Part shown: positions 9,110 through 16,068 of the stretch, one piece after another
Numbering within the stretch: position 1 is the first letter of the stretch
How the letters are laid out: every line of letters begins with the position of its first letter
Origin: CAYGZQ01 sp964354375 [NCBI: uncultured Planctomycetota bacterium]
GTDB lineage: Bacteria > JAJVIF01 > JAPKYR01
Assembly (NCBI GenBank): GCA_964354375.1
Contig: CAYGZQ010000057.1
Coordinates: 1 to 26,300, forward strand
Direction: 5' to 3'
DNA length: 26,300 nt
Translations under genes and position numbers: made by a program
The notes under the pieces: generated by a model
The model's input: only the letters and a program-made list of their open reading frames with translations
Databases searched by the model: none
What the model was told of the DNA's origin: nothing

Positions 9110-9140
9110 TTGACCAAATGTGAGTCATTTATGGTACAAT
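9110..9140 (+). promoter_or_regulatory. Promoter placed to give a nearly leaderless Res mRNA
   Basis: TTGACC (9110-9115) and TACAAT (9135-9140) are separated by 19 bases, slightly long for sigma70. The predicted first base is near 9147 and the Res ATG is at 9151, so the transcript would have almost no 5' leader. No Shine-Dalgarno precedes the ATG, which agrees with this. Confidence 0.5.
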
Positions 9141-9150
9141 CATCGATCCT

Positions 9151-12120
9151 ATGCGGCAGGTAGTGATTGAAAACCCGGTCATCAATTCCCCTTTCGCTGA
9201 GCCGAACAGGCATTTCAGGTTTGACGATGACGGCATTACCGAGGAGATCGCCGAAGGTCGACGCACAAGCAGCTATTTCATCCCTATCCCGCAGGCTCGC
9301 AAAAGGAGAGCTGGGCAGCTCGTCCTGGACACGGAATGGACGAAAGACCGGCTTAAACCGAATGACGATATCAACCACATCAGGGAACGCATCTCGATTT
9401 GGAGGCAGAGCCGTTACGATGGCGCCATAACTTCAGTAACGCGGAGGCTGCTTGACTACTGGACCGACTCTCAGCGCGAGAAGAAGCTCTTCTTCTGCCA
9501 GATCGAAGCACTTGAGACCGCGATATATCTTACCGAACTGGCTCCGAGACGTGACACCTGGATCGAGAACACTCTGAGGGACGCCAATGCCTCATCAAAC
9601 CCTGGTCTTCCTCGGGTCGCTTTCAAGATGGCTACCGGCTCCGGTAAGACGGTCGTCATGGCGATGCTCATCGCGTGGCACGTTCTCAACAAGCTCGCGA
9701 ACCCCCAGGACAACCGTTTCTCGGACACTTTCCTGATCATTACACCAGGGATCACCATCAAGGACCGACTGCGCGTTCTCCTGCCGAACGACCCTCAGAA
9801 CTACTACCGGCTGAGAGACATTGTGTCGCCTCAGCTCATGGAGGACCTTGGCAAGGCGAATATCCTCATCACGAACTTTCACGCTTTTATGATGAAGGAA
9901 AAAGGTGAAGCGGCTCGCCTTACGAAAGCCATACTAGCACGGGGCGAAAACAGCGCGTTCACCGAAACCCCCGATAAGATGGTTCGACGCGTCTGCCGCG
10001 ATTTCGGCAATAAGAAGAACATCGTCATCATCAACGATGAGGCGCATCACTGCTACCGACGGAAACCTGATGCCGACCTTGAAGAACTGAAAGGCGACGA
10101 GAAGAGGGAAGCTGCGAAACGTGATGAGAAGGCCCGGGTCTGGATTTCCGGTATCGAAGCCGTTAAGGCCAAAATCGGTGTCAAGGTCATCTACGACCTC
10201 TCCGCGACACCATTTTTCCTTCGAGGTTCCGGCTATTCCGAGGGAACCCTTTTCCCGTGGGTTGTCTCGGATTTCTCCCTCATTGATGCCATCGAGTCAG
10301 GGATCGTCAAGGTCCCGCGAGTTCCTGTCTCAGATGATTCCATGGCGGGCGACCAGCCGACCTACCGGAGCATCTGGATGCGTATCCGTGATGAGCTTCC
10401 GAAGAAAGGCCGCAAGACCCAGGAAGAACTGGGCGACCCGAAGTTGCCGCTTCAGCTGCAGGGTGCTCTGCACAGTCTGTACGCCAACTACGAGAAGTAC
10501 TACCGGCTATGGGAGGACAATGCCGAGGCGAGAGCCAAGGGATTAACTCCACCCGTCTTCATCGTGGTCTGCAACAACACCAATGTGTCCAACCTGGTGT
10601 TCCGTTATGCCGCCGGATGGGAGAAGGAGATTGGCGACAGGACCGTTGTCCAGGCTGGGGCACTTCCTGTTTTCCGGAACGATGACGGGAACGGCGGTTG
10701 GCTGCATCGACCGAATACCATCCTGGTCGATTCAGAGGAACTCGATTCCGGAGAAGCTATCAGCCTTGAGTTCAAGAAGCTTGTCTCTCACGAGATTGAG
10801 GAGTTCAAGAACGAATACCGAATCCGCTTTCCCGGTCGCGACGCCGACAAGCTCACCGACGCCGACATCCTCCGCGAAGTCATGAACACTGTCGGAAAAC
10901 TGGGCAAGCTTGGCGAGCATGTCAAGTGCGTGGTCAGCGTCTCAATGCTCACGGAAGGCTGGGACGCAAACACAGTCTCCCATATTCTCGGTGTTCGCGC
11001 TTTCGGAACCCAGCTTCTTTGCGAGCAGGTCGTCGGACGCGCCCTCAGACGGATCAGTTATGCCGTCAATGACAACAAGATGTTTGACCCCGAGTATGCC
11101 GAAGTTTACGGTGTCCCGTTCTCATTCATCCCCTGTTCCGGTTCTGCAAAGGAGCCCGTGCCGGGGCCGATTCCCACCCGCGTCAGGGCATTGGAGGGTC
11201 GCATCGCCTGTGAGATCACCTTTCCCAGGCTGCTTGGGTACAGGTACGAGGTCGCTTCTGAGCGGCTATCGCACAGTTTCTCGGATGACAGCAGACTTGC
11301 CCTTACAACTCTCGACATTCCCACGACGACTGTGAATGAACCCATCGTCGGTGAGGCCTCCGTCCACCAGCTCGACGACCTCAAGACCTTCCGGGAGAGT
11401 CAAATCGCATTCCTTGTCGCAAAGCTGGTTCTTGAGAAGTACTTCAGAGACGATGAAGGCAATGTCAAGGCCTGGCTGTTCCCGCAGGTCCTCGAAATCA
11501 CCCGGCGATGGATGCGCGAGTGCGTGACCTGCAAGGACAACACATTCATCCAACTTCTGTACTTCCTCGAAACAGCCCACAACGCCGCCGATCGAATCTA
11601 TGGTTCCATCGTCACCGGCACTGACGGCACCCACACACTTAAGCCCATTCTGAGGCCTTACGACACCATCGGCTCGACAAGATGGGTTGACTTCGACACC
11701 ACCAAGCCCACATACCTTACCGATCCCGGGAAGTGTCATATTTCGCATGTCGTGGCAGACACAGAGTCATGGGAACAGAAAATGGCTCAAGCCCTCGAGG
11801 AAATGCCTGAAGTCATCCATTACGCCAAGAATCAGAACGTCGGCTTCACCATACCGTACACCATTGACGGCCAAGAGAGACAATACTACCCGGACTTTGT
11901 CGCCCACGTAGATGACGGTCACGGCCCGGAAGATCCCTTGAATCTGATAGTAGAGGTCACCGGCGAGAAGAAGAAAGACAAGATGGCAAAGGTAATAACA
12001 GCGAAGAGTTTCTGGGTTCCGGCTGTGAACAACCACGGTGGATTGGGGCGCTGGGCATTTATTGAGATACCTGACCCATGGGACGCGAAGAACCTGATAA
12101 GGGCAGCGCTAACCCGGTAG
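9151..12120 (+). CDS. Type III-like restriction subunit: DEAD-box helicase with C-terminal nuclease
   Basis: A Res-type subunit of 989 residues. It begins VIENPVINSPFAEP...HFRFDDDGITEEI, as I recall for the BPTD_3080-like family of restriction endonucleases, which supports the start at 9151. Walker A is TGSGKT at 162-167, the DEAH box is NDEAHH at 295-300, and helicase motif VI is QVVGRALRR at 626-634. A PD-(D/E)XK-like nuclease lies at the C-terminus, with PDF (D915) and EVTGEK (E935-K940). In the canonical motif the second residue after the glutamate is lysine; here it is threonine (T937). It pairs with the methyltransferase 60 bp downstream. In this class of enzyme the helicase uses ATP hydrolysis to communicate between sites, and the complex cuts DNA lacking Mod methylation. 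Type III is the closest class, but this subgroup is divergent. Confidence 0.92.
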   Translation: MRQVVIENPVINSPFAEPNRHFRFDDDGITEEIAEGRRTSSYFIPIPQARKRRAGQLVLDTEWTKDRLKPNDDINHIRERISIWRQSRYDGAITSVTRRLLDYWTDSQREKKLFFCQIEALETAIYLTELAPRRDTWIENTLRDANASSNPGLPRVAFKMATGSGKTVVMAMLIAWHVLNKLANPQDNRFSDTFLIITPGITIKDRLRVLLPNDPQNYYRLRDIVSPQLMEDLGKANILITNFHAFMMKEKGEAARLTKAILARGENSAFTETPDKMVRRVCRDFGNKKNIVIINDEAHHCYRRKPDADLEELKGDEKREAAKRDEKARVWISGIEAVKAKIGVKVIYDLSATPFFLRGSGYSEGTLFPWVVSDFSLIDAIESGIVKVPRVPVSDDSMAGDQPTYRSIWMRIRDELPKKGRKTQEELGDPKLPLQLQGALHSLYANYEKYYRLWEDNAEARAKGLTPPVFIVVCNNTNVSNLVFRYAAGWEKEIGDRTVVQAGALPVFRNDDGNGGWLHRPNTILVDSEELDSGEAISLEFKKLVSHEIEEFKNEYRIRFPGRDADKLTDADILREVMNTVGKLGKLGEHVKCVVSVSMLTEGWDANTVSHILGVRAFGTQLLCEQVVGRALRRISYAVNDNKMFDPEYAEVYGVPFSFIPCSGSAKEPVPGPIPTRVRALEGRIACEITFPRLLGYRYEVASERLSHSFSDDSRLALTTLDIPTTTVNEPIVGEASVHQLDDLKTFRESQIAFLVAKLVLEKYFRDDEGNVKAWLFPQVLEITRRWMRECVTCKDNTFIQLLYFLETAHNAADRIYGSIVTGTDGTHTLKPILRPYDTIGSTRWVDFDTTKPTYLTDPGKCHISHVVADTESWEQKMAQALEEMPEVIHYAKNQNVGFTIPYTIDGQERQYYPDFVAHVDDGHGPEDPLNLIVEVTGEKKKDKMAKVITAKSFWVPAVNNHGGLGRWAFIEIPDPWDAKNLIRAALTR

Positions 12121-12159
12121 CTGCTATCCCGGAGCGTCAGCGGAGGGTAGCTGCTATCC
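12116..12159 (+). repeat. Two 14-bp direct repeats between the Res and Mod genes
   Basis: GGTAGCTGCTATCC occurs at 12116-12129 and again at 12146-12159, a period of exactly 30 bp. The Res stop codon (TAG) lies inside the first copy, and the Mod ribosome site (GGGAGG) starts 7 bp after the second. The period is close to three helical turns, so a dimeric DNA-binding regulator or an RNA-level control of Mod translation are possible. With only two copies, recent duplication is the simplest alternative. Confidence 0.7.
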
Positions 12160-12180
12160 GGGCTTGGGAGGCATCGAGTG

Positions 12181-14805
12181 ATGGCTGACAAGAAGAAAAG
12201 ACCCCGAAAAACCGAAATCGACTCCATCCGCCACAAGGACAAGCGGGTCAACATACCTACAGAGGAACTCAGGGACTTTGTCGCCGAGGATGAGGCCGCT
12301 CCCAAAACCATGCTCTACTCCCGCGACCCGTCTCTTGACCCCCAGCTCGTGTGGAAGGGCAAGGATGAGCTTGATCGCGAAGACCTGGCCGTCCCGGTCG
12401 TACCCGTTTATATCCAGGAGAAAATCCAGCCTCACGCCATTATCGAAGGCCTTCGCGACACCGCCAAGCCCGGCGATAGAGAGCCGGAGCTGGCGCTGTT
12501 CGCAGACTTCAACGGCATCGAGGATTTCGACAAGCGCGTCGATTTCTACAACCACGAGGGCAACTGGTCTAATCGCATGATCCTGGGTGACTCCCTTCTG
12601 GTCATGACTTCCCTCGCCGAAAAGGAAGGTCTCAAGGGCAAGGTGCAGACGATCTATATCGACCCGCCCTATGGCATAAAATTCGGCTCCAACTGGCAGG
12701 TCAGCACCCGTAAGCGGGATGTGAAGGACGGCAAAGCGGAAGACGCAACCAGGCAACCGGAACAGATAAGAGCTTTCAGAGATACATGGAAGCTTGGAAT
12801 TCATTCATATCTGGCCTATTTGCGGGACAGGTTTGTCGTAGCAAGAGACTTGCTGACCGAGACAGGAAGTATTTTTGTGCAGATCGGCGATGAGAATGTG
12901 CATTTGGTTAGGTCCGTGATGGATGAGGTGTTTGGAAGCGAGAATTTTAGTTCCTTGATAACATTCGCCAAGACAAGCGGCTTTTCGTCTTCTGAGCTTC
13001 CATCTGTTGCAGATTATATTTTATGGTATTCAAAGACAAGAGAACAGTTAAGGGCTAGAAAGCTTTATTCACCGCGTTCCATCAAAACGATAAGCGAGCA
13101 GTTCAGATTTCTTGAATGCGATGATGGTTCATGTATACAGCTCAGTAAAAACCAGATAAATGGTCGAGAAGAAATTCCACCAGGTATTAGGTTTGCAGCA
13201 AATGATCTAACAAGCCCGGACCCATCAAAGGAGGAGTTTGCTGTTGAGTTTGGTGGAAAGGCTTATACCCCTAACCCCGGCACTCATTGGCGAACCACAA
13301 AAGGTGGTATTCAATTATTGCAAAAACTGAATCGCTTGTTTGCAGTCGGTGGCAGGCTTGCATGGAAAAGGTATGAGTTTGATTTCCCATTTGTGCAACT
13401 AAACAATAACTGGCCTGATACAGCACAAGGAGGGATGAGTATTGATAAAATATATGTGGTCCAAACTGTTGAAACAACGATCGAACGCTGCCTTCTCATG
13501 ACGACCGATCCCGGCGACCTTGTGCTTGATCCCACATGCGGAAGCGGGACGACCGCGTATGTCGCCGAGCAATGGGGACGCCGATGGATAACTATCGACA
13601 CCTCCCGCGTGGCTCTGGCTCTCGCCCGAACGCGACTGATGTCGGGTAAGTACCCTTACCATATACTGGCTGACAGCGAGGAGGGAATCAAGAAGGAGGC
13701 TGAACTTGCCGGGGTTTTGCCACCTGAGAGCAAACCGGGAGGGGATATTCGCAAAGGCTTTGTCTACAAGCGGGTCCCCCACGTAACACTCAAATCCATA
13801 GCCAACAATCCCGATATCCATGAGGGCATGACTCGCGAGGAGATCGATGCCGCCATCGCGCGTCACACCGACACCGAATACCTCTACGACAAGCCATACG
13901 AGGACAACAAGTGCATCCGTGTGACCGGCCCGTTCACTGTCGAGAGCCTCTCTCCACATCGTGTGCTTTCAACCGACGAAGAACGCCCGGCATCTGAGGT
14001 GGAAGGGAAGCGGGATTCCGCAGCCGGGCAGTTTGAAATAATGATCCTGGAGAACCTGCGCAAAGCAGGGGTCCAGAACACCATCAAGAACGAACGGCTC
14101 AAATTCGACAGACTCGAACCCGTAGCGGGTGTTTGGCTTCAGGCATCGGGTGAATACACCGACGCGGAAGGGAAAACCCGCCGCGTGGCCGTCTCAATCG
14201 GGCCCGAGCATGGCACGGTCGGACCTCAGCAGGTGAAAGAGGCAGCCAAGGAAGCTGTCCTGGGCGTGGGCTATGACGTTCTCATCATCTGTGGCTTCGC
14301 ATTCGATCCTCACGTCTCTGAAGAATCCAAACGCTACGGCAAGCTGGCTGTCCTTCCCGCCCGGATGAATCCCGATCTCGCTATGGGCGATGAACTCCTC
14401 AAGAAAACCGGCGCCGGAAATCTTTTCATGGTTTTCGGCGAGCCGGACGTCGACATCCGCAAGACGACGGACGGCAAGCTGATTGTTGAGATCAAAGGCG
14501 TCGATGTGTACGACCCGACCACGGGACAGATACGCAGCAACTCAACCGACGACATCGCCTGCTGGTTCATCGACACCGACTACAACGGCGAGAGCTTCTT
14601 CGTCCGGCATGCCTACTTCACCGGCGCCGAGGAACCCTACGACAAACTGAAACGCGCCCTCCGCGCCGAGATCGACGAATCTGCCTGGTCCTCTCTCTAC
14701 AGCACCGTCAGCCGCCCATTCGACAAGCCCGAGACGGGGAAGATAGCCATAAAGGTCATCAACCATTATGGGGATGAGGTTTTGAAGGTGTTTGGCGTGG
14801 AGTGA
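12181..14805 (+). CDS. Mod-like site-specific adenine DNA methyltransferase
   Basis: A beta-class amino-methyltransferase (catalytic motif before SAM motif) of 874 residues. The catalytic IDPPYGIKFGS has DPPY at 161-164, and the SAM motif DPTCGSGTT is at 450-458. The 290 residues between them should hold the target recognition domain. An N-terminal arm of about 120 residues precedes the core, and a long C-terminal part (about 530-874) carries no motif I know. Both are usual for partners of this Res family. ATG 12181 follows GGAGG (12167-12171); a GTG at 12178 is also possible. Bases about 12770-13490, covering residues about 197-437, are clearly richer in A+T and in rare-looking codons than both flanks, as if the recognition segment had been swapped in. 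The protein modifies host DNA and gives specificity to the Res complex. Confidence 0.92.
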   Translation: MADKKKRPRKTEIDSIRHKDKRVNIPTEELRDFVAEDEAAPKTMLYSRDPSLDPQLVWKGKDELDREDLAVPVVPVYIQEKIQPHAIIEGLRDTAKPGDREPELALFADFNGIEDFDKRVDFYNHEGNWSNRMILGDSLLVMTSLAEKEGLKGKVQTIYIDPPYGIKFGSNWQVSTRKRDVKDGKAEDATRQPEQIRAFRDTWKLGIHSYLAYLRDRFVVARDLLTETGSIFVQIGDENVHLVRSVMDEVFGSENFSSLITFAKTSGFSSSELPSVADYILWYSKTREQLRARKLYSPRSIKTISEQFRFLECDDGSCIQLSKNQINGREEIPPGIRFAANDLTSPDPSKEEFAVEFGGKAYTPNPGTHWRTTKGGIQLLQKLNRLFAVGGRLAWKRYEFDFPFVQLNNNWPDTAQGGMSIDKIYVVQTVETTIERCLLMTTDPGDLVLDPTCGSGTTAYVAEQWGRRWITIDTSRVALALARTRLMSGKYPYHILADSEEGIKKEAELAGVLPPESKPGGDIRKGFVYKRVPHVTLKSIANNPDIHEGMTREEIDAAIARHTDTEYLYDKPYEDNKCIRVTGPFTVESLSPHRVLSTDEERPASEVEGKRDSAAGQFEIMILENLRKAGVQNTIKNERLKFDRLEPVAGVWLQASGEYTDAEGKTRRVAVSIGPEHGTVGPQQVKEAAKEAVLGVGYDVLIICGFAFDPHVSEESKRYGKLAVLPARMNPDLAMGDELLKKTGAGNLFMVFGEPDVDIRKTTDGKLIVEIKGVDVYDPTTGQIRSNSTDDIACWFIDTDYNGESFFVRHAYFTGAEEPYDKLKRALRAEIDESAWSSLYSTVSRPFDKPETGKIAIKVINHYGDEVLKVFGVE
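12770..13490 (+). other. AT-rich block within the Mod gene (probable exchanged recognition domain)
   Basis: Base composition shifts abruptly at both borders: flanks are visibly GC-rich, while the block has many AT-rich codons (for example around 12960-13140 and 13300-13460). The reading frame stays open and both catalytic motifs sit outside it. This is what recombination of a target-recognition segment between Mod alleles would leave. The borders are estimates by eye. Confidence 0.6.
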
Positions 14806-14823
14806 GGAAACGGAGTAGAGCGC

Positions 14824-16068
14824 ATGGGGTTGAAGGCCTTTATAAGTTACAGCATGAAAGACGCAAGGCTGGCTGAAGAGGTAGCCTTATCTCTTCGTGA
14901 AACCGGCGTTTCAGCGTATGTCGCGGGAGAGGACATCGCTCCGGGTGCCAATATTTTCGATGAGATATCGTCTCACATTGTTGCCGCCGACTTTGTGGTA
15001 GTGATTCTCACCGAGAATGTAGCCGAATCCCAGTGGGTAAACCAGGAAATCGGCTTTGCATTTGCTGCTAACAAACATGTTATCCCATTGGTCGATATCG
15101 GTGTGAGGATTAAGGGTTTTCTTGAAGGCAGAGCACTCATTCTGTTTGACTCTTGCGACCCCGATTCTATAGAGTCTGCAAAGGATCGACTCAGGGAATG
15201 GGTCATATCGCAGCAGAAGGCTCGTGGATTTCTTGAATCCTTTCGCCCTCATCTTAGGGCAGTACTGAAGAAGCGCAAGGCACTTCCATTTCTCGGGGCA
15301 GGTTTCTCACGCAATGCTGCAGTTCCGCCGGGGATCACAATGCCGACGTGGGATGACTTGGGCCTGGCCCTGAGTTTTGAGGACCGTATTTACTCGGCAG
15401 ATCCAATAGAACAAGCTTCTGCCTATGAAGACGAATTCGGTCGTCCGCGTCTTATCAGGCAGCTCAGAGCAAGCCTGCATATTGATAACACAGATGTCCG
15501 GCCAGGACGTGTCCATACACTCTTCTGTCGCATGCAGTTCCCAGTTGTGATTACTACGAATTATGACGATCTTCTGGAGAAAGCATGTCTTGCCGAAGGG
15601 ATCTCCTATGATGCAATCGTCGCTCCTGACCAGCTAACGACACACTCAGAAGATGTTCAGATGGAATCCGTAAATGCGGAGTTTGCACAGACGCGGTTTT
15701 TCAAGATTCATGGTGACTTTCATTATCCAGCTTTGATGGTGGTAACCAGGCGTGATTACGACGCCTGCCGCACGGAGCGGCAAACGCTATTTGCTGAGGT
15801 AATTCATTTCTTTAACAGTGGTCTGACGCCTATCTTCATCGGATATCGTTTCAAAGACCCTGATCTTCGCGGCATATGGGAAACCATCGAAAACGAGCTT
15901 GGCTCAATGCGGAATAGAGCGTATGCGCTTCTTGTTTCACCTGAATCGGGAGATATTGATTGGTTCGAACAGAGTGGAATCCAACCAGTGGTCTTGGACT
16001 CACGAGGCCGGAGTACCGAGGAGGTGTTTCATGACCTCTTTACGGAGTTGCTCAGAGACGGGATTTGA
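14824..16068 (+). CDS. TIR-SIR2 protein with two predicted NAD-consuming domains
   Basis: A 414-residue protein with a TIR domain at about 4-130 and a SIR2-like domain at about 145-400. In the TIR part, FISYSMKD starts at residue 6 and SQWVNQEIGFAFA places the expected catalytic glutamate at E75. In the SIR2 part I see FLGAGFSRN (156-164), TTNYDDLLE (244-252), KIHGD (294-298, H296) and IGYRFKDPDL (339-348); these are the NAD-binding and catalytic motifs of defence sirtuins. Both domain types deplete NAD+ when activated by phage, so the protein is a predicted abortive-infection effector. ATG 14824 has GGAG (14812-14815) 8 bases upstream and lies 18 bp after the Mod stop. Its stop overlaps the next gene by 38 bp in another frame. 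In many sirtuin defence proteins the following region is fused to the SIR2 domain; here it is separate. Confidence 0.92.
   Translation: MGLKAFISYSMKDARLAEEVALSLRETGVSAYVAGEDIAPGANIFDEISSHIVAADFVVVILTENVAESQWVNQEIGFAFAANKHVIPLVDIGVRIKGFLEGRALILFDSCDPDSIESAKDRLREWVISQQKARGFLESFRPHLRAVLKKRKALPFLGAGFSRNAAVPPGITMPTWDDLGLALSFEDRIYSADPIEQASAYEDEFGRPRLIRQLRASLHIDNTDVRPGRVHTLFCRMQFPVVITTNYDDLLEKACLAEGISYDAIVAPDQLTTHSEDVQMESVNAEFAQTRFFKIHGDFHYPALMVVTRRDYDACRTERQTLFAEVIHFFNSGLTPIFIGYRFKDPDLRGIWETIENELGSMRNRAYALLVSPESGDIDWFEQSGIQPVVLDSRGRSTEEVFHDLFTELLRDGI

Noticed and set aside
12116-12159. CRISPR array
   Set aside because: Only two 14-bp copies with a 16-bp gap occur and there are no cas genes in the window.
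13399-13959. A 186-codon minus-strand frame opposite Mod
   Set aside because: It crosses the SAM-binding motif of Mod on the other strand and has no independent start signals.
15899-16030. An upstream start for the DUF4020-like gene (1001 residues)
   Set aside because: It would overlap the SIR2 coding region by 170 bp and has no ribosome site, whereas ATG 16031 follows a perfect GAGGAGG.
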